Below, piece after piece: positions 7,779-15,357 of a DNA stretch of 64,000 nucleotides. Source of the stretch: Mycolicibacterium holsaticum DSM 44478 = JCM 12374 (GTDB lineage Bacteria > Actinomycetota > Actinomycetes > Mycobacteriales > Mycobacteriaceae). A program made the translations under genes and the position numbers. The DNA lies in contig NZ_CP080998.1 in the NCBI RefSeq assembly GCF_019645835.1, positions 1,798,001 to 1,862,000 of the forward strand, in the 5' to 3' direction. Below the pieces are notes generated by a model, which had not been told where the DNA came from, did no database searches, and was given only the letters and a program-made list of their open reading frames with translations. Positions within the stretch are counted from its first letter, which is position 1. Every line of letters begins with the position of its first letter.

Positions 7779-8210
7779 CTAGACCGGCTTGAATGCGAAG
7801 GTGACGACCTCGTTGCCGTCGTCGTCGGTGGTGAACGGCACCATGGTCAGCTCGACGGCCATCCCGAACTCCAGCTTGTCCGGGTCGTTCTCGGTGAGCC
7901 GACCCTCGACGCGAATAACGTCGTCGAGTTGCACCAGGCCCACCCCGAACGGAACGAAGTCCTTGCCGGTGGGGCCTTTATAGGGCGGTCCGGGCGGGAA
8001 GCCCTGCGTCGTCCACGCCACCAGCGTGCCGCGCCGGGGCAACTTGACCTGCGACATCTGGGCGGCGCTGCACTTGGGGCACCGCTGCTGCACCGGGAAG
8101 GCCGTGGCACCGCATGTACCGCAGCTACTACCGATCAGTTGGGGGTTCTCGTCGGGCCACGTCGAGATCTCGGGCGCGAGCGCAATCTGGGTCGACACGT
8201 CGTTGACCAT
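7779..8210 (-). CDS. DUF35 OB-fold / Zn-ribbon protein, partner of the Ltp protein
   Basis: A 143-aa protein with an N-terminal rubredoxin-like Zn ribbon (Cys30, Cys33, Cys44, Cys47; SSCGTCG and RCPKCSA) followed by an OB-fold domain (about residues 58-140). DUF35 proteins bind acyl-CoA and form obligate complexes with Ltp-type thiolase-fold proteins; in sterol side-chain cleavage the DUF35 part of ChsH2 activates Ltp2. It is first gene of the pair and 16 bp upstream of the Ltp gene. The ATG at 8210 has no RBS and operator 2 starts only 4 bp upstream, so the mRNA may be leaderless. Confidence 0.88.
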   Translation of the reverse strand: MVNDVSTQIALAPEISTWPDENPQLIGSSCGTCGATAFPVQQRCPKCSAAQMSQVKLPRRGTLVAWTTQGFPPGPPYKGPTGKDFVPFGVGLVQLDDVIRVEGRLTENDPDKLEFGMAVELTMVPFTTDDDGNEVVTFAFKPV

Positions 8211-8214
8211 AATT

Positions 8215-8251
8215 GGAAATGACGTTCTCGTCCAGAGAGAACAGGTGCTAG
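8215..8251. promoter_or_regulatory. Operator 2 of the GAGAAT regulon (divergent promoter)
   Basis: Reads GGAAAT, 3 nt, GTTCTC, 7 nt, GAGAAC, 3 nt, TGCTAG. It occupies almost all of the 50-bp gap between the DUF35 start (8210) and the SnoaL-like start (8261). A TAnnnT -10-like box (TAGCCT, 8249-8254) ends 6 nt before the GTG at 8261, which suits a leaderless transcript on that side too. Confidence 0.75.
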
Positions 8252-8260
8252 CCTTCCGCC

Positions 8261-8680
8261 GTGTACGCCGACAAAGCTGAGATCGCCGAGGTGCTGGTCC
8301 GCTACGCCACCGGCATCGACTTCAAAGATTGGAAGCTGTTCCGTACCTGCTGGACCGGCGAGGTCGACATCGACTACGGGGACCTCGGCAAGTTCACCGA
8401 CGCGGATGCGTTCACCGAGCTGATGAAGCAGATCCATGACGGCATGGGCCAGACCTACCACCGCATCTCCAACATCGTCGTCGACCTCGACGGCGACCGG
8501 GCCACGGCGAGGTCCTATGTGCGCGCGGTGCTCATGGCCGTGCCCGGTGATTCGAACAGCTGGATCGACGCGCTTGGCCATTACGACGACGAGCTCACCC
8601 GGACCCCCGACGGCTGGCGAATCCACAAGCGGACCACCAACATCGCGCGCGTGATGAGCGCTGCCGGTATCACGTCGTGA
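8261..8680 (+). CDS. SnoaL-like (NTF2-fold) protein
   Basis: A 139-aa single-domain protein with the cone-shaped NTF2/SnoaL-like pattern: an N-terminal helix (KAEIAEVLVRYATGIDFKDW), a central TYHRISNIVVDLDGDRATAR strand region and GHYDDELTRTPDGWRIHKR at the end. Members act as small isomerases, dehydratases or cyclases; many in mycobacterial sterol and lipid clusters are uncharacterised. It starts at GTG with little or no leader, and overlaps the VOC gene by 4 bp (GTGA), so the two are translationally coupled. Regulated through operator 2. Confidence 0.82.
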   Translation: MYADKAEIAEVLVRYATGIDFKDWKLFRTCWTGEVDIDYGDLGKFTDADAFTELMKQIHDGMGQTYHRISNIVVDLDGDRATARSYVRAVLMAVPGDSNSWIDALGHYDDELTRTPDGWRIHKRTTNIARVMSAAGITS

Positions 8681-9198
8681 CCGTGCTGCCAGGGCCGGTC
8701 CGCCAGATCGGCTACGTCGTCACCGATCTCGACAGGGCGCTGGCCAGCTGGCTCGAGCTCGGCGTCGGGCCGTGGTTCGTGATGCGCGGCCTGACGCTCA
8801 CCGCGAGCTACCGCGGCGAACCGTGTCAGATCACGCAGTCGTTGGCGATGGCCAACAGCGGCGACCTGCAGGTCGAACTCATCCAGCAGGAGGACCAGAC
8901 GCCGAGTGTCTTCACCGAGTTCCTGGCGGCCCGCGGTGAGGGGTTTCACCAGATCGCGTACTGGGCAGAAGATTTCGACGCCACCATGCAGGCGGTGTCG
9001 GCCGCGGGCTGGCCGGTGGTGTGGTCAGGCGGTGAGGACGTCGGCACCCGGTTCGCCTACGTCGAGCCGCCGAACTGCCCGGCGAGCGTCGTCGAGATCA
9101 TGGAGCTGACCGAGATCACCGCGGGCATGGCCGAGTTCGTCCGCGACGCCGCCACCGACTGGGACGGCAGCGACCCGATCCGCGCCCTCGGCGGCTGA
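8677..9198 (+). CDS. VOC (glyoxalase/bleomycin-resistance fold) protein
   Basis: A 173-aa vicinal-oxygen-chelate protein with two beta-alpha-beta modules (about residues 5-65 and 85-145). Candidate metal ligands are His in GEGFHQIAYWAED and Glu in ASVVEIMEL; the first-module ligand position, usually His before the first strand, reads RQIGYVVTDL and lacks His. It could be a methylmalonyl-CoA epimerase-like, dioxygenase-like or lyase protein. It is coupled to the SnoaL-like gene by a GTGA overlap, so both probably act on one intermediate. It converges on the enoyl-CoA hydratase gene. Confidence 0.82.
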   Translation: MTVLPGPVRQIGYVVTDLDRALASWLELGVGPWFVMRGLTLTASYRGEPCQITQSLAMANSGDLQVELIQQEDQTPSVFTEFLAARGEGFHQIAYWAEDFDATMQAVSAAGWPVVWSGGEDVGTRFAYVEPPNCPASVVEIMELTEITAGMAEFVRDAATDWDGSDPIRALGG

Positions 9199-9205
9199 CG
9201 CGCAT

Positions 9206-9268
9206 CGCCGAGATAGCAGCCGGGGTCGCGGAATCGCTCGAGTAGCGACCCGGAATGCTATTTCGCGG
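9206..9268. repeat. Long intergenic palindrome, family A copy 1 (probable bidirectional terminator)
   Basis: Imperfect 24-nt arms at 9206-9229 and 9245-9268, containing GACCCGGAATGCTATTTCGC on the right side. The arm shares GGAATGCTATTTCGCGG with the hairpin at 42332-42393, another convergent gap. Lies between stops at 9198 and 9282. Confidence 0.8.
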
Positions 9269-9281
9269 AAAGTGGCGGTGT

Positions 9282-9998
9282 TTACTTGCCGCGGTTCATC
9301 GCCTTGTCGGCGGCGGCCCAGTGTTCGTCGGCGACCCACAGCCGCGCGAACGCGGTGACGGCCTCGCTGGTCGACACGCCGCGCATCACCCGCTTGACCT
9401 CCCCGGCGGGCCGGGTGGCGAGTTGGCGGGCGATGGTGCGCCACGCATCGTCGAACGATTCGCGAGGCAGCACGCGATCGACAAGGCCGACGCGTTCGGC
9501 CTCGGCGGCCTGCAGGATGGTGCCGGTGCCCGCCAACAGCAGCGCCTTGCTGTAGCCGACCAGCGCGGTCAGCCGCTCGGCGCCGCCCCACGCGGGCATG
9601 ATCGCCAGCGTCACCTGGTTGAAGCCGATCTTGATGTCGTCGGCGGCCAACCGGATGTCGGCGGCCACCGCGAACTCCGCGCCGCCGCCGAGCGCGTGCC
9701 CGTTCAGCACGGCGATCGTGGGCGCGGGGAAGTCGGCGATCCGGTCGCAGACCGAGCGCATCCGCCAGGCCATCGCGGCGGCGTCTTCCTCGGTGCGGAT
9801 GGCGGCGAGCTGTTTGAGGTCACCGCCGGAGACGAACGCGCGATCGCCGGCGCCCTTGAGGACCAGCGCGCCCGCCCCCTCGGCGCCGTCGAGTGCCTTG
9901 TCCAATTGCTCCATGGTCTCCGGGGCGATCGCGTTGCGAGCCTCCGGCCGGTCGATGGTGATGACCGCCAACGCGCCGTCCCATTCGAGCTCGACCAT
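9282..9998 (-). CDS. Enoyl-CoA hydratase/isomerase (crotonase family)
   Basis: A 238-aa crotonase-fold enzyme of acyl-CoA metabolism. Seen: ITIDRPEARNAIAPETM, the first oxyanion-hole segment FVSGGDLKQLA, the second NGHALGGGAEFAVAADIR, then the ALLLAGTGTILQAAEAERVG helix region. The ATG at 9998 was chosen: GGAGA lies 8 nt upstream. The longer in-frame ATG at 10049 falls inside operator 3. The catalytic Glu after the second GGG region is not obvious (IMPAWGGAERL), so hydratase versus isomerase or lyase activity is open. It is divergent from an acyl-CoA ligase gene and shares operator 3 with it. Confidence 0.88.
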   Translation of the reverse strand: MVELEWDGALAVITIDRPEARNAIAPETMEQLDKALDGAEGAGALVLKGAGDRAFVSGGDLKQLAAIRTEEDAAAMAWRMRSVCDRIADFPAPTIAVLNGHALGGGAEFAVAADIRLAADDIKIGFNQVTLAIMPAWGGAERLTALVGYSKALLLAGTGTILQAAEAERVGLVDRVLPRESFDDAWRTIARQLATRPAGEVKRVMRGVSTSEAVTAFARLWVADEHWAAADKAMNRGK

Positions 9999-10016
9999 CA
10001 AGCATTCTCCATGTGC

Positions 10017-10053
10017 GGTATTGGCATTCTCAGAATTGGAGAATAGCATCGCC
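10017..10053. promoter_or_regulatory. Operator 3 of the GAGAAT regulon (divergent promoter)
   Basis: Reads GGTATT, 3 nt, ATTCTC, 7 nt, GAGAAT, 3 nt, ATCGCC, an overall 37-bp dyad. It lies between the enoyl-CoA hydratase start (9998) and the acyl-CoA ligase (10116). TAGCAT at 10044-10049 fits a TAnnnT -10 box for the ligase, so binding would occlude the promoter. Confidence 0.75.
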
Positions 10054-10115
10054 TCCGAGTCGCAGGCCGCTGCCCGGGGCCGGCGATGAGCCGCTGGCGC
10101 GAAGAACAGAGGTCG

Positions 10116-11666
10116 ATGCGAAACATCCCCGTCGAGCTGACCAAACGCTACGAGCAAGAGGGGTGGTGGACCCGCGATACGCTCGGCGATCTGCTGGCGC
10201 GCAACCTGGCTGACCATCCCGACACCGGCTTCTGGGTGCACTCCGACATCCGGCCGTTCGCAGGCACTTTCGCCGATGTGGAGCTCAGCGCCCGCCGCAT
10301 GGCCGCCGGCCTGCGCGCCAGGGGCGTCGAACCCGGCGATGTGGTCGCCATGCAACTGCCGAACTGGATGGAAGCCGCCGTCACCTTCTGGGCGGCGACG
10401 TTGGTGGGTGCGGTCGTGGTGCCGATCGTGCACTTCTACGGCCGCAAGGAGTTGGGCCACATCCTGTCGGCCTCACAACCCAAGGTGTTCATCACCGCCG
10501 AGGAGTTCGGCCGGATGAGGTTCGCGCCCGACCTGTGCGCCGACATCCCGGTCGTCGGCCTGGTCGGCGACAACTTCGACGATTTGCTGGCTGACGAACC
10601 GATGGCAGGCACCGTGCCGACCGATCCGGCCAGCCCGGCGCTGATCGCGTTCACCTCGGGCACGACGAGCAAACCCAAAGGCGTCATCCACAGCCACCAG
10701 ACCCTGGGCTTCGAGACGCGTCAGCTGCTGGCGAACTATCCGGAAGACCGCGGCAGGCAGCTGACCGCGACGCCGATCGGCCATTTCATCGGCATGCTGG
10801 GGGCGTTCCTGATCCCGGTCCTCGAAGGTGCGCCGATCGACCTGTGCGACGTGTGGGATCCGGGCAAGGTGCTCAAACTCATGGAGAGCGAAGGGATGTC
10901 GATCGGCGGGGGCCCACCGTATTTCGTCACCAGCCTGCTCGACCACCCGGACTGCACCGACGCGCACCGCGCGCGGTTCACCACCGTCGGGCTCGGCGGG
11001 TCGACCGTGCCTGCGGCGGTGACGCGCAGGCTCGCCGACATGGGCATGTTCGTGTTCCGGTCCTACGGCAGCACCGAGCATCCGTCGATCACCGGATCGC
11101 GGCCGTCGGCGCCGGAGGACAAACGGCTCTACACCGACGGGGATCCCCGCCCCGGTGTGGAGATCCGGCTCACCGAGGAAGGCGAAATCTTGTCCCGTGG
11201 ACCGGATCTGTGCCTGGGTTACACCGACGACGAACTCACCAGACGCGCGTTCGACGACGACGGCTGGTACCACACCGGCGACATCGGCGTGCTCGACGAA
11301 GACGGTTATCTGACCATCACCGACCGCAAAGCCGACGTCATTATCCGCGGCGGCGAGAACATCTCGGCCCTCGAGGTCGAGGAGGTGCTGCTGGGCATGC
11401 CGAGCGTGGCCGAAGCCGTGGTGGTGGCCGCGTCCGATGCGCGGTTGGGCGAGCGGACCGCCGCCGTGTTGCGGATCCGTGAGGGCCATCAGATGCCCAC
11501 GCTCGACGACGTCCGCGCGCATTTTCGGCACACAGGCGTCGCGATCCAGAAGTGGCCCGAAGAACTGCACCGCGTCCCCGAGGGGGAGGACTTTCCGCGC
11601 ACCGCCAGCGGCAAGGTGCAGAAGTTCCGGGTCCGTGAGCACGTGCAGCAGGCGGCCGGCCGCTAG
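10116..11666 (+). CDS. Acyl-CoA synthetase (AMP-forming, FadD type)
   Basis: A 516-aa ANL-superfamily enzyme that adenylates a carboxylic acid and transfers it to CoA. Core motifs: TSGTTSKPKG (A3 P-loop), RSYGSTEHPS (A5), HTGDIGVLDEDGYL (A7) and the C-terminal TASGKVQK with the catalytic Lys. The start at 10116 follows AGAGG at 5 nt; an in-frame ATG at 10086 lacks an RBS. The N-terminus (MRNIPVELTKRYEQEGWWT) resembles cyclohexanecarboxylate-CoA-ligase-like FadDs. Transcribed from operator 3. A hairpin follows the stop. Substrate unknown; a ring carboxylate or side-chain acid fits the setting. Confidence 0.9.
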   Translation: MRNIPVELTKRYEQEGWWTRDTLGDLLARNLADHPDTGFWVHSDIRPFAGTFADVELSARRMAAGLRARGVEPGDVVAMQLPNWMEAAVTFWAATLVGAVVVPIVHFYGRKELGHILSASQPKVFITAEEFGRMRFAPDLCADIPVVGLVGDNFDDLLADEPMAGTVPTDPASPALIAFTSGTTSKPKGVIHSHQTLGFETRQLLANYPEDRGRQLTATPIGHFIGMLGAFLIPVLEGAPIDLCDVWDPGKVLKLMESEGMSIGGGPPYFVTSLLDHPDCTDAHRARFTTVGLGGSTVPAAVTRRLADMGMFVFRSYGSTEHPSITGSRPSAPEDKRLYTDGDPRPGVEIRLTEEGEILSRGPDLCLGYTDDELTRRAFDDDGWYHTGDIGVLDEDGYLTITDRKADVIIRGGENISALEVEEVLLGMPSVAEAVVVAASDARLGERTAAVLRIREGHQMPTLDDVRAHFRHTGVAIQKWPEELHRVPEGEDFPRTASGKVQKFRVREHVQQAAGR

Positions 11667-11668
11667 GG

Positions 11669-11690
11669 ACGTCCGTTGCAAACCGGACGT
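11669..11690. terminator. Short hairpin after the acyl-CoA ligase gene
   Basis: Perfect 7-bp arms ACGTCCG (11669-11675) and CGGACGT (11684-11690) with an 8-nt loop, directly after the stop at 11666 and 4 bp before operator 4. Could be a terminator or an extra regulatory dyad. Confidence 0.45.
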
Positions 11691-11694
11691 TGAT

Positions 11695-11709
11695 GAGAAT
11701 AGGATTCTC
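11695..11709. promoter_or_regulatory. Operator 4 of the GAGAAT regulon
   Basis: GAGAATAGGATTCTC is a perfect 6-3-6 inverted repeat of the regulon half-site, 23 bp before the amidohydrolase start. The second pair of half-sites (from 11717) is poor. TAGGAT at 11700-11705 fits a TAnnnT -10 box inside the dyad. Confidence 0.75.
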
Positions 11710-11731
11710 CCAAGAAGAAAAGGAGTGTTCC

Positions 11732-12922
11732 ATGGGACAACTTTCGCACCGGGTCGACATCCCGTTTCCGCTGTTCGATGCGGACAACCACCTCTACGAG
11801 CCGCCGGAGGCGATGACCAAGTACCTGCCGAAGGATTACAAGGACGTCGTCCAGTACGTCGAGATCAACGGCCGCACCAAGATCGCCATCCGTGGGCAGA
11901 TCAGCAACTACATCCCCAACCCCACCTTCTCGGTGGTCGCCAAGCCGGGGGCGTGGGAGGAGTACTTCAAGTTCGGCAACCCCGACGGCAAGAGCAAGCG
12001 CGAGCTGTTCGGCGAGCCGATGCGGTCCATTCCGGCCTTCTTTGAGCCCGGTCCGCGCCTGGAGTTGATGGACGAACTCGGCCTGGACCGCACGCTGATG
12101 TTCCCCACCTTGGCCAGCCTGATCGAGGAGCGGTTGCGCGACGATCCGGTCGCCATCCACGTCATCATCCACTCGCTGAACCAGTGGCTCGACGAGGTGT
12201 GGGGCTTCAACTACAAGAACCGCATCTTCACCACGCCGGTCATCACCCTGCCGATCGTCGAGAAGGCGATCGAGGAGCTGGACTGGTGCGTCAAGCGCGG
12301 TGCGCGCGCCATCCTGGTCCGGCCCGCGCCGGTGCCCGGCTTCCGCGGACCGCGCTCGTTCGCGCTGCCCGAGTTCGACCCGTTCTGGGAGAAGTGCGTC
12401 GAGTACGACGTGTTCGTCGGCATGCACTCGTCTGACAGCGGCTACTCGCGCTACACCTCCGAGTGGGACGGCGTCGCCCAGGAGATGCTGCCGTTCCAGA
12501 CCAACGCCATGAACATCCTCAACGAGTGGCGTCCGATCCAGGACGCGGTGGCCTCCTGGGTGATCCACGGCGCGCTGTTCCGGCATCCCAAGCTCAAGGT
12601 CGGGATCGTCGAGGCCGGGTCGAAGTGGATGTTCCCGCTGCTGGATTCGATGGCCGAGGTCTACAAGAAGGCGCCAGAGGCCTTCCCCGGCAACCCCATC
12701 GAGGAGATCAAGAACCGCATCCACGTCAGCCCCTTCTACGAGGAGGGCATCGACGACCTGATCAACCTGATCGGCGTGGACCAGGTGCTGTACGGCTCCG
12801 ACTGGCCACACCCGGAGGGCCTGGCCGAACCCACGCACTACGTGACCGCGCTCGAGCACCTGTCGGTCGAGGATCAGGCGAAGATCATGGGCGGTAACCT
12901 GGGCCGCCTCGTCACCGTGTGA
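11732..12922 (+). CDS. Amidohydrolase-2 family protein
   Basis: A 396-aa metal-dependent hydrolase of the amidohydrolase-2 (ACMSD-like) family. The N-terminal metal motif is FDADNHLYEPPE, where the usual HxH reads N-H. The C-terminal part has LYGSDWPHPEG with the conserved Asp. A middle VGMHSSDSGY segment supplies a further His. Such proteins hydrolyse or decarboxylate small molecules; many actinobacterial members with the DNH variant are uncharacterised and sit in lipid or steroid clusters. ATG at 11732 is supported by AAAGGAG 6 nt upstream. It overlaps the next acyl-CoA ligase gene by 4 bp (GTGA), so the pair is one operon under operator 4. Confidence 0.87.
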   Translation: MGQLSHRVDIPFPLFDADNHLYEPPEAMTKYLPKDYKDVVQYVEINGRTKIAIRGQISNYIPNPTFSVVAKPGAWEEYFKFGNPDGKSKRELFGEPMRSIPAFFEPGPRLELMDELGLDRTLMFPTLASLIEERLRDDPVAIHVIIHSLNQWLDEVWGFNYKNRIFTTPVITLPIVEKAIEELDWCVKRGARAILVRPAPVPGFRGPRSFALPEFDPFWEKCVEYDVFVGMHSSDSGYSRYTSEWDGVAQEMLPFQTNAMNILNEWRPIQDAVASWVIHGALFRHPKLKVGIVEAGSKWMFPLLDSMAEVYKKAPEAFPGNPIEEIKNRIHVSPFYEEGIDDLINLIGVDQVLYGSDWPHPEGLAEPTHYVTALEHLSVEDQAKIMGGNLGRLVTV

Positions 12923-14394
12923 CACAACAGCACTGGGAGACCATCGGTGAGATGGTCTTGAGCGCAGCGGACCGCTTCGGCGACGCGGAAGCGGTCGTCG
13001 ACGGTTCGCTGCGCTTGACCTACGTCGAGCTGGCACACCGAATCCGTTGTGCGGCAGGAGCGTTCGCTAAGGCAGGGATCGGCAAGGGCGAGCGGGCGGC
13101 GATCTGGGCGCCGAACTCCGCGGAGTGGATCGTCGCGGCGTTCGGACTGTTGGCCGCGGGCGGCGTGCTGGTCCCGGTCAACACCCGGTTCAAATCCGAG
13201 GAAGCCGCCGACATCATCGGCCGCAGCGGCGCCAAGCTGGTGCTGGTGCAGAAGGATTTCCTCGGCCTGGACTACTCGGTGCCGTTCGCCGAGCCGGGCC
13301 GGCGTCCGCAGGTGATCGACCTGAAATCCGACTTCCTCTCCAGCGGTTCACCGTTCGTATGCGAGGGCATCGACGGCACCGACGTCTCCGACATCATCTT
13401 CACCTCCGGCACGACGGGGCGGCCCAAGGGCGCCAGGATGAACCACCGTCAGACGTTGCGGATGTATGAGGAGTGGGCGACGCTCGCCGATCTGCGCGAG
13501 GGCGACCGCTACCTGATGATCAACCCGTACTTCCACACGTTCGGGCTCAAGGCCGGCCTGGTCGCGTCGTTCCTGCGAGGTGCGACGATGGTGCCCGTTG
13601 CGGCGTTCGACATCGACCGGGTCGTCGACCTCATCGAGCGCGAGCGGATCACCATGCTGCCCGGCCCGCCGACGCTGTATCACTCGCTGCTCGCCGTCGA
13701 GGACAAGGACCGGCTCGCGACGTTGCGGGCCGCCGTGACGGGGGCGGCCGACATTCCGGTGGAGTTGGTGCGCAGGATCCACGACGAGCTTCCGTTCCAG
13801 ACGTTGATGACGGGTTACGGCCTGACCGAGGCCGGAAACGTCACCCTGTCGCGTCCCGGCGATTCGTTCGAAGACGTCGCCACCACCGCCGGGCTTCCGT
13901 GCGAGGGCATCGAGGTGCGCGTCGCCGACGACGGCGAGGTGCTGGTCCGCGGCTACGGCGTCATGGAGGGCTACCTCGACGACCCGGTCGCCACCGCGGA
14001 GGCGATCGACGCCGACGGCTTTCTGCACACCGGCGATCTCGGCGAGTTCACCGAGTCGGGGCGGCTGCGGGTGGTGGGCCGCAAGAAGGACATGTTCATC
14101 GTCGGCGGGTTCAACGCCTATCCCGCCGAGATCGAAGGCTTTCTGCTCGAGCACCCCGGCGTCGCCCAGGCCGCGGTGATCGGAGTTCCCGATGAGCGGT
14201 TGGGTCAGGTGGGCAAGGCGTTCGTGGTGCACAAGGATGGCACCGGCGCGGTAAGCGCCGAGGACCTCATCGCTTGGAGCCGGCAAAGAATGGCGGGCTT
14301 CAAGGTGCCGCGGTATGTAGAGTTCCTCGACGAACTGCCGTTGAACGCCACCGGCAAGGTCATGAAGGACCGCCTTCAGGCCAAAAATGGCTGA
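12919..14394 (+). CDS. Acyl-CoA synthetase (FadD3-like)
   Basis: A 491-aa AMP-forming CoA ligase starting at GTG within the amidohydrolase stop (GTGA overlap). Motifs: FTSGTTGRPKG (P-loop), MTGYGLTEAGN, HTGDLGEFTESGRL and PLNATGKVMK with the catalytic Lys. The length and segments such as INPYFHTFGLKAGL and GGFNAYPAEIE resemble FadD3, which activates the HIP propanoate side chain in sterol ring degradation. Orthology cannot be claimed from this alone. Its coupling to the amidohydrolase suggests consecutive steps: hydrolysis to a free acid, then CoA activation. Confidence 0.9.
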   Translation: MTQQHWETIGEMVLSAADRFGDAEAVVDGSLRLTYVELAHRIRCAAGAFAKAGIGKGERAAIWAPNSAEWIVAAFGLLAAGGVLVPVNTRFKSEEAADIIGRSGAKLVLVQKDFLGLDYSVPFAEPGRRPQVIDLKSDFLSSGSPFVCEGIDGTDVSDIIFTSGTTGRPKGARMNHRQTLRMYEEWATLADLREGDRYLMINPYFHTFGLKAGLVASFLRGATMVPVAAFDIDRVVDLIERERITMLPGPPTLYHSLLAVEDKDRLATLRAAVTGAADIPVELVRRIHDELPFQTLMTGYGLTEAGNVTLSRPGDSFEDVATTAGLPCEGIEVRVADDGEVLVRGYGVMEGYLDDPVATAEAIDADGFLHTGDLGEFTESGRLRVVGRKKDMFIVGGFNAYPAEIEGFLLEHPGVAQAAVIGVPDERLGQVGKAFVVHKDGTGAVSAEDLIAWSRQRMAGFKVPRYVEFLDELPLNATGKVMKDRLQAKNG

Positions 14395-14466
14395 GCACAA
14401 GCACAGCCCGTAAACAGCATTTCCGCAGGACACCCGGCCTGGTCGGGAGCCCCGGAGGCGGGTATC

Positions 14467-14503
14467 GTCGCGGCGATACTCAAAAATTGATAATCGCATT
14501 CTC
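14467..14503 (+). promoter_or_regulatory. Operator 5 of the GAGAAT regulon
   Basis: ATACTC (14476-14481), 7 nt, GATAAT (14489-14494), 3 nt, ATTCTC (14498-14503). The order and spacing equal those of operators 1-3. GATAAT resembles a -10 hexamer, and the site ends 32 bp before the Mce-associated gene start at 14536. Confidence 0.68.
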
Positions 14504-14535
14504 AGAGTAGTGCACGTAGGAACGAGGAGGTCGCC

Positions 14536-15357
14536 GTGCCGTCATTCAGGCGCCGGGCATCGGCGGGCGACACAGATCGCGTCGAGCAGGCACCGAACCA
14601 GCCGTCCGTCGAAGCGACCACAGCGCTGACCCTCGCCGAGCAGGCCGAGGCGCAGGCCGCCGAGGCCGAGGCCGTCGCCGAGGCGGCGCGCGCCCGGGCC
14701 CGCGCAATCCGGCTGCGCCAAGAAGCCGAGCAGGCCGCGGCGCAGGCCCGCGAGCACGAGGCCGACGGCGAGCCCGGTCCGAGCGAGGACGTCGAAATGG
14801 CCGAGGAGGTGGCCGGCGACGAGACCGGGGATGAGCCGCAACCGCCGCCCGCCGGCTCCGGTCGGCGCTGGGGCCGCATTCTCAAAGCGGTCGCGATGTC
14901 GTTGGCCATCCTGTGCACGGGTGCACTGCTGGCCGCCAGCGGCTACATGGTTCATCAGCAGCGCAAGGCGGCCGACCAGCAGAAGCTGCAGGCCGAATAT
15001 GCCGCGGCGGGCCGGCAGAGCGTGGTGACGTTGATGTCATTGGATTTCAACAACGCCGAAGCGGACGTACAGCGCATCATCGAGAACTCGACCGGCCAGT
15101 TCAAAACGGACTTCGAGGACCAGGCCAAGGACTTCGTCCAGGTCGCCAAGGATTCGAAGGTGGTCACCGATGTCACGGTGAACTCCACCGCCGTGGAGAA
15201 GATGAGCCAGGACTCTGCGGTGGTGTTGGTGGCGGCCACGTCGCGGGTGACCAACGCCGCAGGCGCTCAGCAAGAGCCGCGCGCGTGGCGGTTGGCCGTC
15301 GACCTGCAAAGAGACGGCGACCAGATCAAGATGTCGAAAGTCGAGTTCGTACCGTGA
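14536..15357 (+). CDS. Mce-associated membrane protein
   Basis: A 273-aa protein. An Ala/Glu-rich, probably coiled-coil N-terminus (about residues 30-75) and an acidic linker precede one transmembrane helix (LKAVAMSLAILCTGALLAAS, about 116-135) and an extracytoplasmic NTF2-like domain with the VVTLMSLDFNNAEADVQRI segment typical of Mce-associated (Mas) proteins. These accompany mce operons and help stabilise the importer. GTG start with GAGGAGG 5 nt upstream. Overlaps the next Mas gene by 4 bp. Unusually, it is not behind mceF but 11.6 kb away, under operator 5. Confidence 0.88.
   Translation: MPSFRRRASAGDTDRVEQAPNQPSVEATTALTLAEQAEAQAAEAEAVAEAARARARAIRLRQEAEQAAAQAREHEADGEPGPSEDVEMAEEVAGDETGDEPQPPPAGSGRRWGRILKAVAMSLAILCTGALLAASGYMVHQQRKAADQQKLQAEYAAAGRQSVVTLMSLDFNNAEADVQRIIENSTGQFKTDFEDQAKDFVQVAKDSKVVTDVTVNSTAVEKMSQDSAVVLVAATSRVTNAAGAQQEPRAWRLAVDLQRDGDQIKMSKVEFVP

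Noticed and set aside
9999..10460. N-terminal extension of the enoyl-CoA hydratase gene
   Set aside because: The extension runs through operator 3 and into the divergent CoA ligase gene. The conserved crotonase start lies just after ATG 9998.
10017..14503. KstR or KstR2 sites as an explanation of the shared operators
   Set aside because: As I remember them, the KstR motif is built on AAC/GTT and KstR2 on CAAG/CTTG half-sites. The GAGAAT/ATTCTC half-site fits neither.
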